Below, piece after piece: positions 6,788 through 13,048 of a DNA stretch of 13,048 nt; position 1 is the first letter of the stretch; each line of letters starts with the position of its first letter. Origin of the DNA: Ignavibacteriales bacterium. Its GTDB lineage: Bacteria > Bacteroidota > Ignavibacteria > Ignavibacteriales > Melioribacteraceae. The stretch spans positions 1 to 13,048 of the forward strand of contig QYQI01000113.1 in NCBI GenBank assembly GCA_007280825.1, given 5' to 3'. The position numbers were made by a program, and so were the translations under genes. The notes under the pieces were generated by a model. It saw nothing but the letters and a program-made list of their open reading frames with translations. It was not told the origin of the DNA and made no database searches.

Positions 6788-7921
6788 ATGAAAAATCTTT
6801 TTGTTTTGTTAGTTTTATCTTTGTCTCTTCTAAATGCACAAGATAAAGTAAAAATAACTTTAAAAGTAATTTCTCCACCATTGGATGATACGTCAAAAAT
6901 TTATGTTGCAGGAAATATTGAAGAACTTGGCGATTGGCAACCGGATAAAGTATTGCTTGATAATGAGGGTAATACAATTTGGAGTAAGAAATTCGAAATA
7001 GTAAAAAGCTCTCGTCTCGAATACAAATTTACAAAAGGAAGCTGGGCAACCGAAGCACTTGGAAATGATTCTTCCGTTCCGCAAAACTCCATTCTTGTTG
7101 CAAATCGAGATACCACAGTATCTGTTACGATTTTGAATTGGCGAGATAAATTTAATTTCAAAGTAAAAGGACAAATTACCGGAACAGTTAAGTATCATAA
7201 AAATTTTGTTCTTCCAGGATTAAGAGCACGTGATATTTTTGTCTGGCTTCCGCCGGATTATGAAACCAATATAAAGAAGCACTATCCCGTGTTTTATATG
7301 CATGATGGACAAAACCTTGTAGATCCGAAAACTTCTAATACATTTATTGATTGGCAAATTGATGAAACCGCCGACAGTTTGATCCGTGCGGGAGAGGTTG
7401 GACCATTTATCATTGTTGGAATAAATAACACGGACGATCGCGAAACGGAATACAGCAATACACCGCTTGGAAAACTTTATATGAAATTGATAGTGGAACA
7501 AATAAAACCTTTCTTTGATAAAAAGTATAGAACACTTCCGGAGGCAAAACATACGGCTGTGGGCGGTTCATCAATGGGCGGATTAATTTCGTTTATCTGT
7601 GCATGGGACTACCCAAATGTATTTTCTAAAGCAGCTTGTTTTTCCCCGGCATTCTTGTTCCGCGATTTTGACTACACAAAAATTATTCAAGAGGATAAAT
7701 CACCAAAGAAGAAGTTGCTAATATATATAGATAACGGCGGCGCAGGTCTGGAAACTGTGCTTCAACCAGGTGTTGATAAAATGATTGAAGTACTGAAAAA
7801 GAAAGGCTATAAGGAAGGGAAAGATCTTTTTATTTTTATTGATAAGAACGCTGAACACAATGAAGCTGCCTGGGCTAAGCGTGTTTGGAAACCAATAAAG
7901 ATATTTTTTGGTGTTCATTAA
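6788..7921 (+). CDS. Secreted esterase with N-terminal CBM20-like carbohydrate-binding domain
   Basis: The predicted export signal is MKNLFVLLVLSLSLLNA, cut before Gln. Residues about 20-118 resemble a CBM20 starch/glycan-binding module (KITLKV, IYVAGNIEELGDWQPDK, YKFTKGSW, VTILNWRD). Residues about 130-377 are a PF00756-type esterase with PVFYMHDGQNL, a nucleophile elbow GSSMG with Ser262, Asp315 in YIDNGG and His357 in AEHNEAAW, a full catalytic triad. Relatives include acetyl and feruloyl esterases acting on polysaccharides or sugar esters, so a role in glycan deacylation is likely but not proven. I prefer the start at 6788 (or 6785) over 6776, because TGGA at 6777-6780 is well spaced and the signal peptide then starts MKN. 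The next gene begins immediately after the TAA. Confidence 0.88.
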   Translation: MKNLFVLLVLSLSLLNAQDKVKITLKVISPPLDDTSKIYVAGNIEELGDWQPDKVLLDNEGNTIWSKKFEIVKSSRLEYKFTKGSWATEALGNDSSVPQNSILVANRDTTVSVTILNWRDKFNFKVKGQITGTVKYHKNFVLPGLRARDIFVWLPPDYETNIKKHYPVFYMHDGQNLVDPKTSNTFIDWQIDETADSLIRAGEVGPFIIVGINNTDDRETEYSNTPLGKLYMKLIVEQIKPFFDKKYRTLPEAKHTAVGGSSMGGLISFICAWDYPNVFSKAACFSPAFLFRDFDYTKIIQEDKSPKKKLLIYIDNGGAGLETVLQPGVDKMIEVLKKKGYKEGKDLFIFIDKNAEHNEAAWAKRVWKPIKIFFGVH

Positions 7922-8455
7922 ATGAAAATTCTTGTCGGTTCAAAAAATCCCGTAAAAATATCTTCGGTTGAAGAAGCGTTTAAAAATTATTTTGAAAATA
8001 TTGAAGTAATCGGAATCGAAGTTGAATCCGGAGTTTCAGTTCAACCGATTAATGATGAAACATTTACCGGAGCGCAAAACCGTGCCTTAAGATTAAAAGA
8101 AATTAACGATTCGCAAAATCTCAATGCTGAATTATTTGTAGGTATTGAAGGAGGGATTGCGAAACAATTTAGCAAATGGTTTGCTTTTGGGTGTATGTGT
8201 GTTTTAGATAATAATGGAAGAACCGGATTTGGAACGTCTCCACATTTTCAACTTCCCAAAAGCGTTGTTGAAAAACTTTTGCAAGGAATTGAGCTTGGCG
8301 ATGTTATGGACGAAATAATGAATCAGCAAAACACGAAACAGAAACACGGCGCAATTGGGTTTTTCACTAATGGAGTTATGAATAGAAAAGAACTTTACGT
8401 TGAAGGATTGAAGGTAGCGGTAATTCCATTTTTGCATAAAGAAATGTTTTTTTAA
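7922..8455 (+). CDS. yjjX: YjjX-type inosine/xanthosine triphosphatase
   Basis: This house-cleaning enzyme hydrolyses non-canonical purine nucleoside triphosphates (ITP, XTP) to the diphosphate so that they are not incorporated into nucleic acid. The 177-residue length fits. The opening motif KILVGSKNPVK matches the nucleotide-binding loop of the family. TGAQNRA, FVGIEGGI and the C-terminal GAIGFFTNGVMNRKELY are hallmark blocks. The ATG abuts the TAA of the upstream esterase gene with no gap and has only a weak ribosome site inside that gene, so its translation is probably coupled. The neighbour does not suggest a functional link. An inverted repeat follows the stop. Confidence 0.9.
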   Translation: MKILVGSKNPVKISSVEEAFKNYFENIEVIGIEVESGVSVQPINDETFTGAQNRALRLKEINDSQNLNAELFVGIEGGIAKQFSKWFAFGCMCVLDNNGRTGFGTSPHFQLPKSVVEKLLQGIELGDVMDEIMNQQNTKQKHGAIGFFTNGVMNRKELYVEGLKVAVIPFLHKEMFF

Positions 8456-8462
8456 TATCTTA

Positions 8463-8520
8463 CTCATGATCTTGATCTGCTCAAATTGAAAACGATCAAG
8501 AGAAAAATCATGAGCATGAT
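8463..8520. promoter_or_regulatory. Paired, mutually exclusive inverted repeats in the leader of the PhzF gene
   Basis: CTCATGAT plus CTTGATC (8463-8477) can pair with GATCAAG (8494-8500) and ATCATGAG (8507-8514), giving 15 base pairs with a six-base bulge and a 16-base loop. ATCATG (8507-8512) can instead pair with CATGAT (8515-8520) in a tight hairpin. Both cannot form at once. The strong ribosome site AAGGAG (8530-8535) and the ATG at 8543 follow. This could be a terminator, an attenuator or an operator dyad; no T-run favours simple termination. Confidence 0.45.
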
Positions 8521-8542
8521 TACGATTTGAAGGAGAATAGAT

Positions 8543-9331
8543 ATGACTTTACCATTATATCAAGTTGATGCTTTCACAACAAAACTTTTTGGCGGTAATC
8601 CAGCTGCGGTTGTTCCGTTAGAAAAATGGTTAGATGATTCAACTCTTCAAAACATTGCCGTAGAGAATAATTTATCCGAGACAGCTTATTTTGTTAAAGA
8701 AGGAGAGCATTATAAAATTCGATGGATGACACCGGCGAGCGAGGTTCCTTTATGCGGACACGCTACACTTGCCTCTGCATTTGTAATTTTTAATTTTATT
8801 GAGAAGAACTCGAACAAAATAAAATTCATATCAAAGAGCGGAGAACTAATTGTTGAAAGAAATGGAGAGATGTTGACACTCGACTTTCCCTCACATAAAC
8901 CAACACCAATCAAAATTACCGACACAATTCAAAATTGTTTTGATAAAGAGCCGCTGGAAGTTTTACAAAATGGATTTTATGTTCTCGCAGTTTTTGATTC
9001 CGAAGATTACATCCGAAACTTTCAACCAAATTTCGAATTGATAAAACAAATTCATCCTCATGCAGTAATAATTTCATCAAAAGGAAAAGAAGCAGATTTT
9101 GTATCGCGCATGTTTGCCCCCAATGAAGGCATTAACGAAGATCCAGTTACCGGCTCATCACATACTGTTCTTATTCCATATTGGGCGGAAAAACTAGGTA
9201 AGAAAAATTTTCGTGCACTTCAAGTATCTAAAAGAGAAGGAGAGCTTTTTTGTGAAGACCTTGGAAAACGGGTTAAAATATCGGGTCGAGCTGTGCTCTA
9301 TTCCACAGGCAATATATTTTTGAGTTTATAA
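8543..9331 (+). CDS. PhzF-family isomerase
   Basis: The 262-residue protein has the two-lobed PhzF/diaminopimelate-epimerase-like fold pattern. Key residues are Glu46 in NNLSETAYF, the general acid/base of PhzF, His73 in PLCGHATLASAF, and Asp200 and Ser205 in NEDPVTGSSH. FGGNPAAVV near the N-terminus is also diagnostic. True PhzF isomerises trans-2,3-dihydro-3-hydroxyanthranilate in phenazine synthesis, but most family members lie outside phenazine clusters and have unknown substrates. No phenazine genes are nearby, so the symbol phzF would be misleading. The AAGGAG site seven bases upstream is the best ribosome site in the window. The leader carries a complex inverted repeat. Confidence 0.93.
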   Translation: MTLPLYQVDAFTTKLFGGNPAAVVPLEKWLDDSTLQNIAVENNLSETAYFVKEGEHYKIRWMTPASEVPLCGHATLASAFVIFNFIEKNSNKIKFISKSGELIVERNGEMLTLDFPSHKPTPIKITDTIQNCFDKEPLEVLQNGFYVLAVFDSEDYIRNFQPNFELIKQIHPHAVIISSKGKEADFVSRMFAPNEGINEDPVTGSSHTVLIPYWAEKLGKKNFRALQVSKREGELFCEDLGKRVKISGRAVLYSTGNIFLSL

Positions 9332-9339
9332 TTCAGATT

Positions 9340-9376
9340 ATTTCCTGCATATTAGCGCTGGAAATTGGGTATTTTT
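9340..9376 (+). terminator. Possible weak intrinsic terminator after the PhzF gene
   Basis: ATTTCC (9340-9345) can pair with GGAAAT (9360-9365) around a 14-base loop that includes the palindrome AGCGCT, followed by a T-run (9372-9376). It lies nine bases after the stop codon, as expected for a terminator, but the stem is short and AT-rich. If real, it separates the enzyme run from the signalling module downstream. Confidence 0.35.
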
Positions 9377-9425
9377 AAGTTGAATGGTTTATCTCTCTAA
9401 CTAATTTGTATTGAAAAAAGTCTGT

Positions 9426-10397
9426 ATGAAAATTATTCGTAGTCTAATTGTTTTTATGGTTCTACTGACTGTTGCCTCATGCGATGCACCTAAACTCAAT
9501 CCATTGGACCCTAATAATCCTGATTCCGGGCTTGGACAGTTTTATGGATTTGTTAAAACACAAGTAATTCCTCAACAAGCGATTGTGGGAGTAAAAGTTT
9601 CTTGGAAGAATGATAATAGAATGATTGAAACGGATGTTAACGGATATTATAAATTAGAAAACTTACAGATGATTGATGGAACTCTTTATTTCGAAAAGGA
9701 CAGCTATAGTAAAGATTCAATAAAAATAAATTGGCAAAATCAGAAGGGTATTAATCTTGGGACTACAACACTCAACGCTATTCCTAAGCTAGATAATTTG
9801 GTAATCTACACAAGTGTTGAGAATCGATATCCTGATGACCAGAGATATACCTTGTTTGTTCAAGCATCTATCTCAGATGTTGAGAATGACATAGACAGCG
9901 TTAATGTACTTTGCACGGCGTTAAATTTTAACAAACAATTAAAATATAATTCTCAGACTCGTTTTTATGAACTTAGTTATCCTTATGGAAGCAAGAACAG
10001 CGTTCCCTCAATTGACGATGCAATAGGTAAAACTTTTGATATAATAGTAAAAGATCGTCTTGGCAAAACTTTTTCCATAGGTACTTCAACTATAAAGAGG
10101 ATCATAAAACAAGAAATATTATTTGAATCACCCGCTAACGGCACAACAGTTGGTTCTAGACCGGTTTGTAGATGGAACAGATTTTTACCGGGATTTAATT
10201 TTAAGTATATGGTTCAGATTTATACCGATGAAACAATTCCGAAATTGAAATGGGAAAAGCAAAATATTTCTAAGGATGATATTGAAGCTATAACCGGAAT
10301 CAGTCTGCCCGTTGGAAATTATTATTGGGTGATATGGAGTATTGATGATTTTCAGGACAGAACACGATCCAAACCGGCAACTTTTAATGTTCAATAA
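9426..10397 (+). CDS. Predicted lipoprotein with carboxypeptidase-regulatory-like domain
   Basis: The N-terminus is a lipoprotein signal: a charged MKIIRS, a hydrophobic core and the lipobox TVASC, with Cys19 as the lipidated residue. An unstructured LNPLDPNNPDS neck follows. Residues about 38-110 (FYGFVKTQ, GVKVSWKN, TDVNGYYKLENL) resemble the carboxypeptidase-regulatory/Ig-like beta-sandwich used in surface proteins. The C-terminal 90 residues (FESPANGTTVGSRPVCRWNRF through YYWVIWSIDD) look like a second beta-sandwich, fibronectin-III-like. No catalytic motif is visible, so a binding, structural or sensing role is likely. A TTG at 9411 in frame would add five residues; the ATG at 9426 gives a cleaner signal peptide. 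The sigma-54 activator begins 20 bases after the stop, which suggests a shared transcript. Confidence 0.8.
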   Translation: MKIIRSLIVFMVLLTVASCDAPKLNPLDPNNPDSGLGQFYGFVKTQVIPQQAIVGVKVSWKNDNRMIETDVNGYYKLENLQMIDGTLYFEKDSYSKDSIKINWQNQKGINLGTTTLNAIPKLDNLVIYTSVENRYPDDQRYTLFVQASISDVENDIDSVNVLCTALNFNKQLKYNSQTRFYELSYPYGSKNSVPSIDDAIGKTFDIIVKDRLGKTFSIGTSTIKRIIKQEILFESPANGTTVGSRPVCRWNRFLPGFNFKYMVQIYTDETIPKLKWEKQNISKDDIEAITGISLPVGNYYWVIWSIDDFQDRTRSKPATFNVQ

Positions 10398-10417
10398 ATA
10401 GATTTTTATAAAAGCAG

Positions 10418-11908
10418 ATGACAACTTTCTTTACAAATAATATTATTCATATTAAGAACTTATCGAAGGATGAATTTGAATCTCTTTATGAGTTCAGTCA
10501 AATTCTTAATTCAGCTACTAAGCAGGAATTATTGATTGAAGACGCGATTGATATTGTAATTAATGTTATTAATGCGGAGCGCGGATTATTTGTAAAGTAT
10601 GATGAAATAAATGACAGCTTCTCCATAATCACTGCGAGAAAGATTTCTAATGAGAGTATTACCGATCTGCATGAATTCTCTTCCGGTATATTGCGAAAAG
10701 TTATTAAAGAAAAAAAACCGCTTCTCTATCATGATGTAATGAGCGATCCGCATCTTTCACAATTTGAAAGCGTACAAATTCAACGGATCAAATCTGTAAT
10801 TGGCGTTCCCATCATCCGCGATGAGAAAATATGGGGAGTAATTGTTGCCGATAGCCAGCTTGACCGTCGTGAGTTTACGGAAGAAAATCTTTTATTCTTG
10901 AGTTTCTTCTCTAATCTGGTTTCTCTTGCGCTAGAGAGAATAATAAAATTAGAAGAGCTTGAAAAAGAAAATCAAATTCTTATCAACCGGCTGCAGTCAT
11001 ATTTTGAAATCCCGGATATGATCGGTAACAGCACTGTGATGCATAATCTCTCACAAATTCTTTATAAAGTAGCATTGACAGACGCAACAGTGTTAATCAC
11101 GGGCGAGAGCGGAACAGGGAAAGAGATTGCGGCAAAAGCAATTCATGAATTGAGCAAAAGAAAAGATAAACCTTTTCTTGCACAGTTCTGCGGTTCGATT
11201 CCGGATAATCTTCTTGAAAGTGAATTGTTCGGGTACAAAAAAGGAGCTTTCACCGGCGCCAATACTGATAAGCAGGGATTACTTGAAGCAGCAGAGGGTG
11301 GAACATTTTTCTTAGATGAAATTGCGGATATTTCCACAGCGCTTCAGGCAAAATTATTGCGCGTTCTTGAAAATAGAGAAATAATCCGTCTGGGAGATGT
11401 GAAGGTAAGGAAAATTAATGTTCGAATAATAACTGCAACAAACAAAGATTTACAGACGCTTGTAAAAGAAGGTGCGTTCCGCGAAGATTTATTTTATAGA
11501 TTAAATGTTTTCCCAATACGTATTCCGCCTCTGCGTGAAAGAAGAACCGATATCCCATTGCTTGCCAGTCATTTTATTAAGAAAATGGGCAAGAAAGATA
11601 TGGCAATAGATTCAGCAGCAATTAAAAAACTAGAAAGCTATTATTGGCCGGGAAACATTCGGCAATTAATAAATGTAATTCACCGCGCACTTATTCTTTG
11701 TGAAGGGAATAAATTACTTGCGGAACATATTATACTTGAAGATGCAGCAGTCACAGAAAATTTTCAAGGCACTTTACAAGAATTTGAAATGCTGCTTTTA
11801 AAAAAACGACTGGAAGAATTAAACGGAAACAGAACACTTACAGCTAAGTCGCTTGATGTTTCCGTTAGATGGATACAACTCAAATTGAAAGAAATGGGAG
11901 AAAAGTAG
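10418..11908 (+). CDS. Sigma-54-dependent transcriptional activator with N-terminal GAF domain
   Basis: This is a bacterial enhancer-binding protein that remodels sigma-54 RNA polymerase using ATP. Residues about 20-170 form a GAF sensory domain (AERGLFVKYDE, SVIGVPIIRDEKIWGVIVADS). The central AAA+ domain holds Walker A GESGTGK (229-235), the sigma-54-contacting GAFTGA loop (276-281), Walker B GGTFFLDE with Asp300/Glu301, an RLNVFPIRIPPLRER block and the WPGNIRQL sensor region. The last 40 residues are a Fis-type helix-turn-helix (NGNRTLTAKSLDVSVRWIQLKL). There is no receiver domain, so control is expected through the GAF ligand or through partner proteins. No clear Shine-Dalgarno site precedes the ATG. 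The kinase gene starts one base after its stop. I found no convincing sigma-54 promoter within the window. Confidence 0.95.
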   Translation: MTTFFTNNIIHIKNLSKDEFESLYEFSQILNSATKQELLIEDAIDIVINVINAERGLFVKYDEINDSFSIITARKISNESITDLHEFSSGILRKVIKEKKPLLYHDVMSDPHLSQFESVQIQRIKSVIGVPIIRDEKIWGVIVADSQLDRREFTEENLLFLSFFSNLVSLALERIIKLEELEKENQILINRLQSYFEIPDMIGNSTVMHNLSQILYKVALTDATVLITGESGTGKEIAAKAIHELSKRKDKPFLAQFCGSIPDNLLESELFGYKKGAFTGANTDKQGLLEAAEGGTFFLDEIADISTALQAKLLRVLENREIIRLGDVKVRKINVRIITATNKDLQTLVKEGAFREDLFYRLNVFPIRIPPLRERRTDIPLLASHFIKKMGKKDMAIDSAAIKKLESYYWPGNIRQLINVIHRALILCEGNKLLAEHIILEDAAVTENFQGTLQEFEMLLLKKRLEELNGNRTLTAKSLDVSVRWIQLKLKEMGEK

Positions 11909-11909
11909 A

Positions 11910-13048
11910 ATGTCCGCTCTCTCTTCTGAAATATTATTTGAGAAGTTCCAAATTATTGAAGTCTTAAAGAAAGACGAACACGCAGCGGTATTTCTTGCTA
12001 ATCATATTTATCTCAACAAAAAAATTATTCTCAAAGTTCTTAACACACAAAAAATTCATGATCCATCTCTTGTTGAAAGATTTAAACGCGAAGCAAAGAT
12101 TTTAGCAAAGCTCGATCATCCGAATATTATCAAGGTGCTTGATTTTGGACTTAGCAAAGAGTTTTTCTATATCTCCTTTGAATATATTGAGGGCGAATCA
12201 CTTCGAAATGTTTTCAAAACAAAAACTCTCACTCAAGAACAAAAAGAACATTTGATGATTCAGCTTTTAAAGGGATTGGATTATGCACACGCTAATCAAA
12301 TTATACATCGCGATATAAAACCGGAAAATATTTTTATTGATAAAAACTTAAACGTAAAATTAGGTGATTTTGGTCTGGCGCTCTCTGCTGAAGATAATTA
12401 TGTAACAAATCCTTATTCAATTGTGGGCACACCAAGCTATATGAGCCCCGAGCAAATACGCGGTTCAAAGCTTACTGCGCAAAGCGATCTATTTTCTTTA
12501 GGAGTTGTTCTTACAGAATTGTTTACAGGGAAAAATCCATTCTTAAAAGAAAATGTTAGTCTTACACTCAACGAAATTAACAGTTATGATGAAACTGCTC
12601 TCGAAGAAAAACTATCCGGTGTTCAGGAAAATATAAAAGAGATACTTCTTGTTCTGCTCAAGAAAAATATAAATCAGCGATATGAATCAGCCGGAGAAAT
12701 ACTTGAAGAATTAAATATTCAAGTAGATCAACCGACTATTGTTGTTAATAATGTAGATATGGAAGGGAGAAAATCCAAACTTGCATGGATGTTTCTTGCG
12801 GTAATTGCTCTTGTTATAATCGGGATCGTTGTTATTCCATTTATAAATGAACAAAAACAAAATTCTACCCAGATTCCATTAGGCAAAGACTCGACTCAAC
12901 TTAAAAATGATTCTGCAAATCAAAACAATATTTCAAAACAGCAAACTGATCAAACAAAAGATGCAGTTGATCTAAAAAATTTATCTAAACCGCTTATGGA
13001 TAATAACAAAAAAGATTCGTTACAAAACCAGAATACAGTAAAGCAAAA
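11910..13048 (+). CDS. Transmembrane Ser/Thr protein kinase (3'-truncated by window edge)
   Basis: The reading frame runs off the window, with 379 residues visible. Residues 10 to about 268 form a Hanks-type kinase domain: Lys42 in ILKVL, the helix-C Glu61 in RFKREAKIL, catalytic HRDIKPEN (Asp135, Asn140), DFG (Asp153) and GTPSYMSPEQ with SPE in the APE position. The expected glycine-rich loop instead reads LKKDEHAAVFLA, with no glycines. A single membrane helix (about residues 291-311, LAWMFLAVIALVIIGIVVIP) leads to a Gln/Asn/Lys/Asp/Ser-rich region that would be periplasmic. GGGAG (11896-11900), nine bases upstream and inside the activator gene, supports the start. The one-base gap points to translational coupling and a joint signalling role with the activator. 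The external domain and its ligand lie beyond the window. Confidence 0.93.
   Translation, partial: MSALSSEILFEKFQIIEVLKKDEHAAVFLANHIYLNKKIILKVLNTQKIHDPSLVERFKREAKILAKLDHPNIIKVLDFGLSKEFFYISFEYIEGESLRNVFKTKTLTQEQKEHLMIQLLKGLDYAHANQIIHRDIKPENIFIDKNLNVKLGDFGLALSAEDNYVTNPYSIVGTPSYMSPEQIRGSKLTAQSDLFSLGVVLTELFTGKNPFLKENVSLTLNEINSYDETALEEKLSGVQENIKEILLVLLKKNINQRYESAGEILEELNIQVDQPTIVVNNVDMEGRKSKLAWMFLAVIALVIIGIVVIPFINEQKQNSTQIPLGKDSTQLKNDSANQNNISKQQTDQTKDAVDLKNLSKPLMDNNKKDSLQNQNTVKQ

Noticed and set aside
6497..7198. Several minus-strand open frames antisense to the unknown gene and the CBM-esterase.
   Set aside because: They overlap confidently coding plus-strand genes, lack recognisable domains and ribosome sites, and are best explained as shadows of those genes.
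8543..9331. A phenazine biosynthesis gene.
   Set aside because: The family match to PhzF is clear, but no other phenazine gene is present and most relatives lie outside such clusters, so only the family is claimed.
9380..9407. TTGAAT with TAATTT 16 bases later as a promoter for the lipoprotein module.
   Set aside because: Only partial matches to both boxes in very AT-rich DNA, and not distinguishable from chance.

Overview
This is an AT-rich, gene-dense bacterial chromosome segment. Codon use, the many short Shine-Dalgarno-led genes, a lipoprotein with an Asn/Pro/Asp-rich neck, a secreted carbohydrate-binding esterase and a sigma-54/Ser-Thr kinase pair suggest the Bacteroidota/Chlorobiota/Ignavibacteriota group, most likely Ignavibacteria-like. 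That placement is inference; no rRNA or other phylogenetic marker is present. I see no mobile elements, CRISPR arrays, tRNAs or rRNAs, and nothing that marks the window as a transferred island.

Left end (1-2612): the 3' part of a cysteine-containing, probably TIM-barrel-like conserved protein of unknown function. It converges, with a 5-base gap, on an alanine racemase gene (alr) read leftward. A 110-base divergent spacer holding a credible sigma-70-type promoter separates alr from a long rightward series.

Middle (2723-9331): nine rightward genes with short gaps. They encode a secreted alpha/beta esterase, a YgjV-type membrane protein fused to an acetyltransferase-like tail, a short RluA-family pseudouridine synthase, a DinB-fold protein, a YiiD-type hotdog thioesterase, an unrecognised 184-residue protein, a secreted CBM20-like plus esterase protein, a YjjX-type inosine/xanthosine triphosphatase and a PhzF-family isomerase. 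They look like a run of unrelated housekeeping and maintenance enzymes, not one pathway. Two intergenic inverted repeats (6646-6678 and 8463-8520) may end or regulate transcripts inside this run.

Right end (9426-13048): a compact three-gene signalling module. It has a lipoprotein with a carboxypeptidase-regulatory-like domain, a GAF-domain sigma-54 activator with every hallmark motif, and a transmembrane Ser/Thr protein kinase cut by the window edge. The last two genes are one base apart and the kinase start lies under a Shine-Dalgarno site inside the activator gene, so they are almost certainly co-transcribed. The kinase keeps its catalytic residues but lacks the usual glycines of the nucleotide loop. 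This module is the most interesting part of the window, although each component belongs to a known family.
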